DNA of 64,000 bases, taken from Chondrus crispus. Its lineage: Eukaryota; Rhodophyta; Florideophyceae; Gigartinales; Gigartinaceae. The position numbers and the translations under genes were made by a program. The notes below the pieces were generated by a model that was given only the letters and a program-made list of their open reading frames with translations, was not told the DNA's origin and searched no databases. The stretch spans positions 136,931 through 200,930 of the forward strand of contig NW_005179054.1 of NCBI RefSeq assembly GCF_000350225.1, written 5' to 3'. Positions 9,937 to 19,735 of the stretch are shown here, one piece after another; positions within the stretch are counted from its first letter, which is position 1; the number at the start of each line of letters is the position of its first letter.

Positions 9937-11073
9937 CTAATGATTCGTGGGTTGCATAGAAAAGAATAACTCATTCGTTCCAAAAGCAGTAAACCCAAGC
10001 AAGGCGTACGAGTTGTGAACGTCTTCCAAGCCCACGTATTTCAACATTTCTGTCAGGCTCTCCCATGAGAATGCCCTGTAGAGAAAGAACAAATCTCGTC
10101 GCAGAACGTAGTAGTAGTACCCCGCTCCCCCTCTACGCGCGCTGTGCTCAGCCAATCCATAGAATCCACACTTCTCGCCCATGCCCCGTAAAAGACGGGC
10201 GTACGAACTGCCATCCAATTTAGTACCGCCTTGAAGGACGTTAGACTTCACTTGAACGAAGAGGTTTCCACTGCATACAGCGTGGGATCTTAAGACACAG
10301 AACCACCCCATGAGTGCTCGTAAGCCACAAATGGACACATCTACAGCTTTAGAAAATCTGAAGTAAGTGTAACTTGTTTTCCGGTTCTTAGTAATTGGAA
10401 GAACTCCAACAATTGGTGAATCAATTGTGTTCCCAGTGAAGCAGAAGTCTTTCACCTTGAGCGCTAACATTTCCGAACCTCTTGATACGGAGCTAAACTG
10501 CATCATATTCAAGCAAGCGACTTGAAGCTCGGAGTAGTTGACTGTCGGGTCTCTTCTAATAGCAGCAGGTAGCTGATCTTCGACAAATCTGTAGTAAAGA
10601 GCTCTGACATCCTCATGAGTTTCTTGGTAGGCCCTTCTCGTTATATTTGCACGAGATATGCGCTGCGCTTCATCCAATCGGTTTATTAAGGACTGCAGGT
10701 CAGGAGACTTGCCAGGGTTACCAGTAAAGGATCCATCTGGGAGTCTGACATACTCTCCATCTATTCCTCTTCGTCTCCAGTAGGACACTACAGCACTTTT
10801 GATTGCGCCTCCTGTTGACTTTGCTTTAAGTCCCTCGAAACCATCTTCTCGCGGACCACACCTTGCGATGATAAGAGCACAAGCTACAAAAACAGGATCA
10901 GATTCCTTTTTTCTTGTAGGCGAGCAATCAAGCTCATCAACGTTAGCGCCAAGTGCCACCAGCCATTCATGGTACAATTGAGCGGATGACTTGTATCGTT
11001 TCTGAGACGACTCAGAAGTTGGATTGCGGGCGATCCGTTCTGCAATTATACCTGCGTCAATATTTGGCTCCAT
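9937..11073 (-). CDS. Tyrosine recombinase, Crypton-like
   Basis: A 378-residue frame from ATG at 11073. Residues 20-165 form a helical, probably DNA-binding N-terminal half. The catalytic half shows the full tyrosine recombinase signature: R198 in SRGSEML, a candidate Lys at 229 or 232 in ITKNRK, H310-x-x-R313 in HSARRGGA, W337 and the nucleophile candidate Y346 (W...LKYVGL). The family cuts and rejoins DNA through a covalent 3'-phosphotyrosine. All expected catalytic positions are present, so the gene may be active. In eukaryotic nuclear DNA without an associated reverse transcriptase this points to a Crypton-type element. It is divergent from the + strand ORF at 11322, with about 250 bp between the start codons. 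Confidence 0.8.
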   Translation of the reverse strand: MEPNIDAGIIAERIARNPTSESSQKRYKSSAQLYHEWLVALGANVDELDCSPTRKKESDPVFVACALIIARCGPREDGFEGLKAKSTGGAIKSAVVSYWRRRGIDGEYVRLPDGSFTGNPGKSPDLQSLINRLDEAQRISRANITRRAYQETHEDVRALYYRFVEDQLPAAIRRDPTVNYSELQVACLNMMQFSSVSRGSEMLALKVKDFCFTGNTIDSPIVGVLPITKNRKTSYTYFRFSKAVDVSICGLRALMGWFCVLRSHAVCSGNLFVQVKSNVLQGGTKLDGSSYARLLRGMGEKCGFYGLAEHSARRGGAGYYYYVLRRDLFFLYRAFSWESLTEMLKYVGLEDVHNSYALLGFTAFGTNELFFSMQPTNH

Positions 11074-11321
11074 TTTGTACCGAGTTGAGCGTCAGAAGTC
11101 GAAGATCGTAAGCCGTTCTGGGGGAAATCATAGGCTTTGCAAACGTTTCAACTGTCGGTTACAAATAAATATTTCAGAAAATTAAGTTTCCGTTGTTGCC
11201 CTTCATTTGACATCTGAGCGACAGCTTTCCAGTCCTGAAGGTATCTCTGTACACTCTCGTTCCCGTACCCTTCAGCATAGTGTTCTTTCAAGTCTACCAC
11301 AGCGGTTTGTCACGTCTCAGA
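11074..11321. promoter_or_regulatory. Shared 5' region between divergent recombinase and unknown ORF
   Basis: About 250 bp separate the two opposed ATGs, so a bidirectional promoter is likely. The + strand frame stays open upstream of its first ATG to about 11280, preceded by a possible short intron with a GTATCT donor at 11241 and a TTCAG acceptor at 11276. This is weak evidence and positional only. Confidence 0.3.
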
Positions 11322-12407
11322 ATGGGATACAGAGAGAAATCTCATCGCCGGATCAGTCTCGCTCAAACCGCACCTACAGATCGCCAAGTACAAAGAATCC
11401 GGGCAGTAGCTGAGGTATTCAAATCTTTTTCTGATAAAAGTGAGAAGTTCGCTCTTTCAGATCCAACAGCATCACAAAATGGAATGCAGCAGCAGCTTTG
11501 TCCGATACAAGCTCTTCCAGAAGGGTTTCTATCATATGAAAGCGACTTGCGACCTAACCCGCTGTTCGAGGCGAGAGGATCTAAAATTCTCGATACTTTT
11601 CAGGAGTCCTTACTCTTGTTGACCTCGGCAGTGAAGTCCACGGAACCATTGTATCATCCGCAAGGGACCCATCCAGTCACCGGTCAAGCTCTACCTCCAT
11701 TGCTTAATTGTCCTACGAGACTTGCCACAGGAGAGGATATCGCATCACTTTCAAACACCATATCACAGTCATCTTTTGCCTTCCAAGTCATCAACAACAA
11801 TTATCATGTTTCCACCCTGCATTCTGGATCGCTCAAACACCCGGGAGCAGTAAAAGGGGTAAAAGATTTCACAGCGAAACAGAAATTGGAAGGTTTAAAG
11901 AACAAAAGAGAGATAGAGAAAAAACGAAGCACAAAATGCCAGTCGAAGACGCTGACACAGCTCACATTTCAACCTCCCACTTCAAGTACAGTGAGAAAAG
12001 CTGAGATACCACGTTGCTCGGACACTGTGGCTAGCATATTGAGGTGGTGGGTGAGGCCTGATCCAGTGGTAGCGCTTGAGAAAGCACTTATGGAATGGTC
12101 TGTATACGAAAGAAACCGAAAATTGCTCAAGAATGGAAAACAAGTTTCTAGTAAGGCGCTCTACGCGAAACGCAAAACGATAGCAATGGCTTTCTTTCAT
12201 TTTTGTAGCGAAAGGTCTGTCAAGGAGTACGAAAAAGCTTTCACATCGTTATCCGAGTCAAAAATGATAAAACAGAACTATGGTTTGTCATGCGCTTATA
12301 GCAAAAGTAATGATCTCAAAAAACTGTTCAACGAACAATTCAAATGGATAGAATGGACGAAAAACGTACTAAGGAAAGATGATGTCAAATCAGCACTGTG
12401 GAAGTAG
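11322..12407 (+). CDS. Unknown protein of the recombinase element
   Basis: The first in-frame ATG is at 11322 and gives about 361 residues; the frame is open from 11280. No family is recognised. The middle (about residues 180-230) is Lys/Arg-rich and would be a nuclear localisation region. The C-terminal third starts with a Trp-rich motif (ILRWWVRPDP) followed by helical, aromatic and basic sequence ending in KSALWK. It is divergent from the tyrosine recombinase and convergent with the Ulp1 gene (177 bp apart). Position suggests a DNA-binding or accessory factor for the element, but that is inference. A short upstream exon cannot be excluded. Confidence 0.5.
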   Translation: MGYREKSHRRISLAQTAPTDRQVQRIRAVAEVFKSFSDKSEKFALSDPTASQNGMQQQLCPIQALPEGFLSYESDLRPNPLFEARGSKILDTFQESLLLLTSAVKSTEPLYHPQGTHPVTGQALPPLLNCPTRLATGEDIASLSNTISQSSFAFQVINNNYHVSTLHSGSLKHPGAVKGVKDFTAKQKLEGLKNKREIEKKRSTKCQSKTLTQLTFQPPTSSTVRKAEIPRCSDTVASILRWWVRPDPVVALEKALMEWSVYERNRKLLKNGKQVSSKALYAKRKTIAMAFFHFCSERSVKEYEKAFTSLSESKMIKQNYGLSCAYSKSNDLKKLFNEQFKWIEWTKNVLRKDDVKSALWK

Positions 12408-12583
12408 ACAACAAAGATAATAAAATACTTTGTTACTTTCATTTGATTATTCAAATAGTGCTACAATCTACGAATTCTTGAGGATTTGTCACAGCTCATG
12501 ACGAACCCAATGCGTTTTCTTTTATGATCAAATGATGTAGCCAGATTAAGGCTTTAACTCTGGACTCATTATGCACCTCGACT

Positions 12584-14527
12584 TTAATTCTCACTTCCAA
12601 AATGTTTGTTGATGGAAGCCTTCAGAGAAGAGAGGTGCGCATTCTTCTTTTCAGGCACATGGCGAATAAGCTCGTGGTTCTCGTGTGTCAACAGCGCACG
12701 AACGCTCCAACCCGATTCACTTGTGAGACGTCGAGCCACGATTTGACAGGGACATTTGCAATATTTTCCATAGCGTAAACAGCGAAGTCTAGTCCTTCCA
12801 ATGTACTTACCGGTTCCATTCTTATATTTTCTTGTGAAGACTCTTCCAAAGACATGCCCTTCGTCGAACCGATCTCCTACAAATGATGTAAGGTTAGCTA
12901 CATGCTTTTCTTCTACTTTTCCAATTCTTCCTTTCTTAGGTTGAGCTTCGCCGTACTTGTTTCGTTTATTTGCGTTCGAAGTCTTCAAAAGAGAGATAGG
13001 CCGACTGTGAGTATTTTGTCTCCCATTTCCAGAGTCATTAGCTCTATTCCCTGGCTCGAAGTTGACTCCTGCCAGCGTCACATTTTCTCGTATATGAGAA
13101 GGCTGTAAGTCTACTCCCTCAATAAAAACGTAATCATGCAATAGCAAAGAACTAATGTCGCAGCCAGAGATTTTGATGGTTTCAAACGTAGGTTTATCAC
13201 ACATCAACTTAGGGCTGTGGATTTGTGGATTTGAAGTTGTAAAGGAATATGAAGCGCTCCTAGGCGTGTTTTGCTTGTGGAAAGAGGGAAGAATCTCGCA
13301 ATCGATCTCGTCTGAGGTCTCTTCTTCTTCGATATCCCAAATTCCACACAAAGAACCAAGGGAGTCCTCATTCGTCGGTTCAACTACGGGTGTTATTGGC
13401 ATGATTTCATGGTCATCCCCTTTTTTGATGATGTCAGAGTCAGATGGGTGTTGCTCTTTCAATGCGTGCTTCGAATCTTGAGAATCTTTCTTGGAAATAT
13501 CCACATTTCGCCTACCTTCCAGACGAAGGCTTCGTCTTCTTTCGCTGTTGTATGATACAACTCGACAGTCCGATATCTTTATGCTTCCGAAGTGCTTTAT
13601 TGCGCGGAGTGTCATAGTCAAAAGGGCTCGAACACAAGCCTGACGAAAGATTTCGGACAACTTTTTACTTCTCTTTTTAAATGTTTCTACTGGCATGAAT
13701 CCTCTCTTCACACAGAAGTTGGAAGCAGCCGATAGGACATAAAACCCACAGCTAAATCCATCCAATTGCTCTTTGTAGTTTAATGTGTCAAGGGCATGGT
13801 TCTCAGTGGCAACAGTAAACTTTATCTTTGGGAAAATATGGCAAAGATAACACTGAAGAGTCTCAAGAATTCCGGCTGGTGGCTGCCACCTCAGGCTGTC
13901 ACCATAGTAGATTCGAACATGTTTACAGTGCTCTACACCAGCAGGTACCGCAGCTACGTATCCCCAATGCCCACAATCCGACGTGCTCATATGTATCGGA
14001 ACAAAAAGGGTTGGAGGAAGCGCGAACTTTTCTGAAGAAGAATATATGTATCCATCTGTGAGAGTTTTAATTATTATCATGCTAAGCTTACGGGATTTGT
14101 CTTTCTGTCGTAGATTATTCTCTCCTGTCAAAGTTATTCCAAGATGGGTAGTTCCAATCAGTGTTCTTTCCTCGGGCTCAAACTGACCCAAACCGGCGTC
14201 AAGCAGCATGCTATGGAGTAGCTTTCCGGCGGAAGTGCAATCTATCCAGCTAGAACCACTGTCTCCTGCAAGCTCTTGCCTTAGATTATGATCCAAAAAC
14301 TCCTGCAGGGCACTCTCATCATCTTCTTTTTGTGAAGCGCCCATAATAGAAGGACGAGGAAACAGATTTCTCCTTGAAGCGTTTCTCATGAAAGTGAGAA
14401 TCCTTCGACGGCGCTTTCTATCCTGTTGGTTGCAGTTGTTTCCGCCCCGCTTTTTACCCCGCGATGAAGGGGAGGAGTAATTATTTCCTCGAGGGCATCG
14501 TAAACTGCTCGTCAACAGTGGCCTCAT
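12584..14527 (-). CDS. Ulp1-like (C48) cysteine protease fused to a FAR1/WRKY-GCM1-like zinc finger
   Basis: 647 residues from ATG at 14527. The N-terminal 50 residues are strongly basic. The protease core has the Ulp1/SENP order H187 (DCGHWGYVA), D210 (YYGDSL), Q254 and C260 in QLDGFSCGFYVL, all in place and correctly spaced. Residues 330-540 are polar linker. The C-terminus (about 550-625) matches the FAR1/WRKY-GCM1 zinc finger pattern with C583, C590/C592/C594, the CPCQIVARR block, GWSVRALLTHENHEL and H615/H618. Ulp1 enzymes remove SUMO or related modifiers; in transposons the role of such proteases is unknown. It lies between the convergent + strand ORF and the basic ORF at 15071. The protease and finger calls are strong; that one gene holds both is read directly from the uninterrupted frame. 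Confidence 0.75.
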   Translation of the reverse strand: MRPLLTSSLRCPRGNNYSSPSSRGKKRGGNNCNQQDRKRRRRILTFMRNASRRNLFPRPSIMGASQKEDDESALQEFLDHNLRQELAGDSGSSWIDCTSAGKLLHSMLLDAGLGQFEPEERTLIGTTHLGITLTGENNLRQKDKSRKLSMIIIKTLTDGYIYSSSEKFALPPTLFVPIHMSTSDCGHWGYVAAVPAGVEHCKHVRIYYGDSLRWQPPAGILETLQCYLCHIFPKIKFTVATENHALDTLNYKEQLDGFSCGFYVLSAASNFCVKRGFMPVETFKKRSKKLSEIFRQACVRALLTMTLRAIKHFGSIKISDCRVVSYNSERRRSLRLEGRRNVDISKKDSQDSKHALKEQHPSDSDIIKKGDDHEIMPITPVVEPTNEDSLGSLCGIWDIEEEETSDEIDCEILPSFHKQNTPRSASYSFTTSNPQIHSPKLMCDKPTFETIKISGCDISSLLLHDYVFIEGVDLQPSHIRENVTLAGVNFEPGNRANDSGNGRQNTHSRPISLLKTSNANKRNKYGEAQPKKGRIGKVEEKHVANLTSFVGDRFDEGHVFGRVFTRKYKNGTGKYIGRTRLRCLRYGKYCKCPCQIVARRLTSESGWSVRALLTHENHELIRHVPEKKNAHLSSLKASINKHFGSEN

Positions 14528-15070
14528 TCCCTAGGTGTACTCTTCGGAAGTTGTACCTCCTAACCGGACGGCAGCCGCCTGATCTTCGTTAGCACAACTG
14601 AGTACACCTTCTCACTTCTAGACTTGAGCGGTCTTGTAGCTTGATTCTTCGGAGCGGTGAAAGCGTTGCGATCCGCAAACCTGGGCGCAAACCTCTCCAG
14701 CGTGAGACCTGTCTCAACGCTGTAAAACGGCAACAAAAGTTGCCGTGGGTAAGCTTCTTGGTAGAGTAGATAAATAACTTGGTGACGTAGTGGGGTGGAC
14801 TGGGTAATGAAATAGTGAAGTTGCCTTGGTTGATGTGGTTGGTGTGTCGTTGGAAATGAGAGCAAGAGAAAAATCGGACAGAGGCCGACGCAGCTTTTGT
14901 ACAGGTCGAACTGGAAATTAAAAACAGGAAACATATTTCAAGTTGGACCTAAAACATTTTGAATAATTAAATTTTGAAACTAAAACTTCTAATTTGGAGA
15001 AAATGGGAAATGTAGACGGGGGAACATACAGAAAAGGCCGGTACTAGACCTCGTAAGCAATTTTATTTTA
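14528..15070. other. Spacer between the Ulp1 gene and the basic coiled ORF
   Basis: 543 bp containing the presumed Ulp1 promoter. A 124-codon frame on the minus strand (14560-14934) has no recognisable family and unconvincing composition. Nothing else is seen. Confidence 0.4.
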
Positions 15071-15850
15071 CTAACCAGTTCGGCTAGACGGTATCTTTGC
15101 CGAAGCCTTCTTCTTGGCTGATGCCTTTCTTCTAGCTCTCTTCTGTGACTTAGAAAGGCCTGCGCTCTCTTCTTTAGCTCGCTTGGCATGCCTAGCCCTT
15201 TTTCCACTTCTATTTTTTCTCGTACGATTTCCAGTGCGCTTGGAAAGCTCCAACATAGCTTCTTGAACTTGTTGGTCGCGTTCGTCAACAGATTGAGTCA
15301 AAAAAGTGGTTTCCTTGAGTAAAGTATTAAAGACCAAGTTCTCAATTCGAATTTTCTTCTTCTTCCTTATCCTGTCTGCGAGCCTGTTCATTTCTTCTGC
15401 CTTTTCATCATCTTCTTCATTTATCCACTCGCGCCAAAGTGATCCCGTATACCCAAGCTCCCCGTTCCAGCTTACCTCATCTTCAGTTAGGAACTCCGGT
15501 TCTTTCTCCCCGGTATTGGCTTCTGTAATAGCGGCCAGTGCTTCAGGGTATGATTCGCCCTGCATCCATTCCGTATCTCTCCCAGGAGTTGGTGGCCTCT
15601 CGAGAACCTCATCGCCTGTCTCGAACTGGTCACGGTAGCTCTCTAACTTCGCATTAAATCGCTCCGATACCTGAAGCAAAGTAGAAAGAAGGGAATAGGG
15701 TGCTTTTACTTCACGGTCTCCTTGAAAGTTGACTGCTTTTATAAAAGAATCTCTAACTTTAGAAGAAACAAATCTACCAAAGGCCGCTTCTTCACACAAT
15801 TTTGCGTGCGAGAGCTGCTTTCCTCTTGAAGAAGAGGGTCTGGTAGACAT
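15071..15850 (-). CDS. Unknown acidic/basic coiled protein of the recombinase element
   Basis: 259 residues from ATG at 15850. No family is recognised. Residues 1-70 are mixed and helical, 80-145 acidic, 145-205 a charged probable coiled coil containing RIRKKKKIRIENLVF, and the last 50 residues are almost entirely Lys, Arg, Ser and Ala, like a nuclear localisation or nucleic-acid-binding tail. It is transcribed in the same direction as the Ulp1 gene 540 bp downstream. Membership of the mobile element is inferred from position and composition only. Confidence 0.45.
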   Translation of the reverse strand: MSTRPSSSRGKQLSHAKLCEEAAFGRFVSSKVRDSFIKAVNFQGDREVKAPYSLLSTLLQVSERFNAKLESYRDQFETGDEVLERPPTPGRDTEWMQGESYPEALAAITEANTGEKEPEFLTEDEVSWNGELGYTGSLWREWINEEDDEKAEEMNRLADRIRKKKKIRIENLVFNTLLKETTFLTQSVDERDQQVQEAMLELSKRTGNRTRKNRSGKRARHAKRAKEESAGLSKSQKRARRKASAKKKASAKIPSSRTG

Positions 15851-16559
15851 GAAGAAAGATACTGTAGACCGTAAAGCAAAGAGATAGAAAGCCCAAAGCT
15901 ACACCGGAAGTCTGAAAAACTAGCAAAAACCAGTAATGTCCACCGGCCCAATAAAGCAAAGACGATGAAGAGCACAAAAAACAAGGCGAAAAGATCCAAT
16001 ACTCGGACAAAACGAGTGCTGGTATCAACAGAAACTGCTCTAGCGAAGAGGCAGTTGTGGAATATAGATCAAATTCCAAAACAACGAGGCGACCCGAACG
16101 GTGAGAATAAGAAAAAAACCCGCAACAGTGATGCCGACAAGCGAAATGATATATCAGCACTGGGATCGACGAATATAGGCGAATAGGTAGTGGCACGAGG
16201 CCAAAGAAGCTCCGAAGTGAGCCAACGACACAGCAACGGCGTCCACGATAGGTAGTAGAGCTGCAGGCGAGGTTCCAAGGTGACAATCACAGTAAACCTT
16301 CCGCCACTCCCACGTGAGTTCAAACTCGAACGTAGTAAAACGACAGAGTCGTGGGCAGAAGATGGGTTTTGCGCGACGGCAAAGCGGAATTGAGAGAACT
16401 GGAAGGAGTAGAGCAAAGAGAGAAAGGCCGAACGAGAAACAGCAGTACGGAGTGGTGGTGGGATGGGTGCTGCCGCCGCCGGAGCGGGGGTGAACGGACG
16501 GACTATTTGTATGCACGGACTATTTGTTTGCGTCGAGTGGCTGTAATTACTATCAGCCT
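15851..16559. other. Spacer with no supported gene
   Basis: About 700 bp. Overlapping short open frames occur on both strands (up to 166 codons) but none shows a family motif or coding-like composition. It probably contains the promoter of the 15850 gene and the unmapped right edge of the recombinase element. Confidence 0.4.
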
Positions 16560-16845
16560 CAGGGCCCAACTTGCACTACCTCTTGGGCCAAACTTGCACT
16601 ACCTCTGCCCCATGCCGGGTCCGGGGGCCCAAGTGTACAGGCCCAACCTGCGCTAACTCAGCCCCATGCTGGGTCCAAGTGTACAGGGCCCATCGTTGTC
16701 CAAGTGTGTAGGCCCAACCCCTGCATGCACTACTAGTGTTGGGCCCAAGTGTACGGGCCCAACCTGCACTACCTCTGTCCCATGCTGGGTCCAAGTGTAC
16801 AGGGCCCATCGTTAGGTTACTAGGAGTTACTTGTTGTTGGGCCCT
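16560..16845. repeat. Tandem repeat, unit about 115-120 bp
   Basis: Blocks GGCCCAACCTGC, CCCATGCTGGGTCCAAGTG and TACAGGGCCCATCGTT recur; the pairs at about 16642/16757 and 16670/16788 give a period near 115-118 bp. About two and a half copies are present, the first diverged. An inverted GTACAGTAC pair follows at about 16856-16890. No coding is supported. Confidence 0.7.
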
Positions 16846-17051
16846 GCACACACAGTACAGTACTGTATGTAGGACTACTGTACAGTACGTGTGCATTGCA
16901 CCGCCGAGCGAGTGGGTTTCTCTGGGGTGTTTCTCTGCACATAAAATATAGCTTTTACGGGTCAATTAGGGGGTTTCGGGCGGAGTTGCCCGCGCGGCAG
17001 GATTCAAGCATCATCGCGACGTAGTACTAAAGATTAACCAATATTCGATTT

Positions 17052-17269
17052 ACAGCAGCTGGGGTTGGCCACTGCTCGCCGTGTGGGCGGTGGGCGGCGG
17101 GGGCTGGTGCGTCNNNNNNNNNNNNNNNNNNNNNNNNNNNNNNNNNNNNNNNNNNNNNNNNNNNNNNNNNNNNNNNNNNNNNNNNNNNNNNNNNNNNNNN
17201 NNNNNNNNNNNNNGCGGGCGGGGGGGCGTGAAGGGGACACTGTGAGCAGTGGCCAACCCCAGCTGCTGT
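17052..17269. repeat. Perfect 26-bp inverted repeat enclosing an unassembled interior
   Basis: Left arm 17052-17077 (ACAGCAGCTGGGGTTGG...) and right arm 17244-17269 are exact reverse complements. Between them lie short GC-rich sequence and the 100-N gap at 17114-17213. The arrangement suggests a fold-back element or terminal inverted repeats whose GC-rich interior blocked assembly. The true interior length is unknown. Confidence 0.8.
17114..17213. other. Assembly gap (100 N)
   Basis: Exactly 100 N, the conventional length for a gap of unknown size. Open frames running through it are artefacts. Confidence 0.98.
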
Positions 17270-18302
17270 TTCATTGGGTGCCCCTACTTGCTAGGCATTG
17301 CCACTCGTCCGCAACTAGAAATTCTAAAAACGCCACGGGTAGAGCAAGCGCATATAGTGCCATGTGTAAACAGACGTTAACGGAAACAAGTTTCAACCGA
17401 ACAAAGAGGATCGCTCATACTTCATCGGATGGCACACGAATGGTACCACACATTGCCACTTTATAATTGCCTATCCCTACCTTGGTCTGTCATAAAAATT
17501 CTCCGTTACTTCAAGATTCTTTCTCGCCGCAGCTGCACTCAAGTCTCTTGCGCACGCACAATTGCTGGACATGGGGATCATTTAGTGCATATGAAAGACA
17601 GAAATTCAAGCATAGACGTTTTTGACAGCAGCAAATTCCTCCTGCGGATAACTTGGAATCGCATTGCAAACCCGTTTCCATACGCACAGCCAGCTAGCTA
17701 CTTTTAATTGTACGCAACTAAGAATGCTGTACCATTTCAACAAGTCATTTCAAAAAGGTTACCTTCGTTCTAGGTCTTTACGAAAGCGTAGACATGTTTC
17801 GTGATAAATAATCAAAGCTTTCGGGACTTCGCCACAGTAACCCCCAAATGTATCAATCTGCCACTATGCGAGTTACGCCAAGTGACGGCTATTTCGCCCT
17901 GGTTGCAGTCAATCTTCGTTTCGCACCATGATTTAATGTTACTAGAGCCATAATCAAAGGGATGAGCCCAAAACCTATCACACACACGAGTGAACGGACG
18001 ACAACAGGGCTATTGCCACTGCAATCCCTGTTCCACGTGCGCGATTCAGCCAGGCTTTGACCACTGAGTGATAAAGTGTGGGACGATATCTGTTAGAGCC
18101 TCTTCGAAGCCTCGGAATAACTTTAACCAAACCGATGAAAAGAATTCTTGATCAACTGCAGTAGTACTGTAATACTTACATTCAGACCGTCTCACACGCT
18201 ACAAACCATGCAGAAAAACACAACCCTTTCATGGTTGATGACACCACAAGATTACTCGGGCGCAATCTACATGTAGGGCACTCCGGAAGTGAACGAGCCC
18301 AC
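17270..18302. other. Non-coding spacer
   Basis: About 1.03 kb downstream of the CK2 alpha gene. No supported ORF, RNA gene or repeat is seen. Confidence 0.5.
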
Positions 18303-19735
18303 TTATAACACGATGCTCATGGCATCATTAGTGGGTTGTTCCGCAACCCCATTTCCCGCTGCTTCAGCAACTCCGTCTGCTCTCGCTGATTGGGCCGATC
18401 CCCGCACAGATGCGAAAAACATGTGTTCCATGGCCTTCTTCGCAGTGATCCTCTTTTGATGGTCGTAGACTAACATTTGGTCCAGCAAGTCGACGGCATC
18501 CGGGGTGACTAGATGCCTGTTCTCGTCTGTTATAAACCGTTCCCACGGTTTTCGGGCATGTGAACCAATCACAGCATGAAAGTTTGCACTCAAACTCAGT
18601 CCATACTTGATGATATAGTCGTGCAAGTCGGCCGTCCCGAGAACTTTTCCGATCTTAACGAGTTGATCCGGATTATCATGGCCATGGAAGAAGGGTTCCT
18701 TCCTAAAAATCATGCCCGCAAACATGCATCCCAGGGACCAAATGTCAAGCGAGTAGTCGTAATCCTGCAAGTCAACTAAAAGCTCTGGTCCTTTAAAATA
18801 TCTGGACGCGACCCTGACATTGTACTCCTTGTTCGGGTGATAAAACTCGGCAAGACCCCAGTCGATAAGGCGGAGCTTTTTAGTCGCGGGATCGACGACG
18901 ATATTATGTGGTTTAACGTCGCGATGCATGACCCCGTTGGAATGAGCAAAGTCCAGTGCTCTCAGGACCTCGTAGATGTAGTATCGCACATCCTGGGACG
19001 TGAAGGTCGGGAACAAGGTTTTGAAATCGCTATTGTTCACGTGCTCGAAAATGAGAGATGGGACTTTGGAGTGGGGATCGCGACAGATATCGAGGAGCTT
19101 GATGATGTTGGTACCGCCGCAGAGGCCTTGCAAAATCTTGATCTCACGCTTGATCTTTTTCTTCTTGACCGGCTTGAGAATCTTGATGATGCATTTTTCA
19201 TTGTTGCTAACGCAGACTCCTTCAAATACGTCCGAGTACTTTCCTCGGCCTACTTTGCGGACGACTTCGTAGTTGTCTTGATTTCTACTTGGGAAAGTGA
19301 TCGGCAACCAAAAAAAAAAACAGACACACGGATGACGCAGTGCCACCAAAGCGGGTTAGTCGTCGAAAAACGAAACTGTAACAATAGGTGGGGAATTCAA
19401 CGCAGGCGCATTTGAATGGCAAAAGCGTAGAGCGAAAAAATGCAGCTGTGCATGAAACGAAGGCGGTAAAAGCTGTGATCCACACTTTGCCGACGCAATC
19501 ACGGGCTACGCATAAGCGCAGTCGTCCATGGATTTGTTCGTGAAGCAGAACAGCAGATTGACGGCGAAGGCACGCTTGACTCCCAAAAAGCGGTGCCGAA
19601 TCGGAACGGGCGCAGGCGCGGGCAAAACTGGGGACGGCATTGAAATGTTTGACTTACCCCCATCGGACATGTAGATTATCATAGTCCCAATACTCTGCCG
19701 GTCTGTGGACATTGACGTCTGGATAGACGGTGGCG
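18303..19735 (-). CDS. CK2A: Casein kinase II alpha catalytic subunit (two exons recognised)
   Basis: Exon 2 (19284 down to 18303, stop TAA) carries nearly the whole kinase: Gly loop [12 protein letters not shown], the basic CK2 cluster [12 protein letters not shown], catalytic loop HRDVKPHN, the CK2-specific DWG in place of DFG ([12 protein letters not shown]), GPELLVD and the C-lobe. Exon 1 ends at 19658, is joined across a 373-bp intron (donor GTAAGT at 19657, acceptor TAG at 19285-19287) and supplies [16 protein letters not shown]...WG; splicing regenerates [10 protein letters not shown]. The start codon is not found: the exon 1 frame is open to 19920 and is preceded by TGA at 19921-19923 with no ATG between, so a further 5' exon or a sequence error is likely. 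CK2 is a constitutively active Ser/Thr kinase acting with CK2 beta in nucleus, cytosol and, in plants, plastids. Confidence 0.92.

Larger units (their letters stand above)
9937..15850. mobile_element. Putative tyrosine-recombinase element carrying an Ulp1/zinc-finger protein
   Basis: Four intronless-looking ORFs of AT-richer composition than the flanking islands are arranged recombinase (-), unknown (+), Ulp1 protease/zinc finger (-), basic coiled protein (-). No reverse transcriptase is present, so this is not a DIRS element. Cryptons are DNA elements mobilised by a tyrosine recombinase without terminal inverted repeats, which fits the lack of visible TIRs. Ulp1-like proteases and FAR1-type zinc fingers are known passengers in other eukaryotic DNA transposons such as some MULEs. 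The limits given are only those of the ORFs; the true ends are not identified. That all four ORFs form one unit is inference. Confidence 0.5.

Noticed and set aside
15965-16186. Small basic + strand ORF beside the recombinase block
   Set aside because: 73 codons, no family, and overlapping equally good frames on the other strand.
17034-17466. Frames running through the N gap
   Set aside because: They are translations of undetermined bases and carry no evidence.
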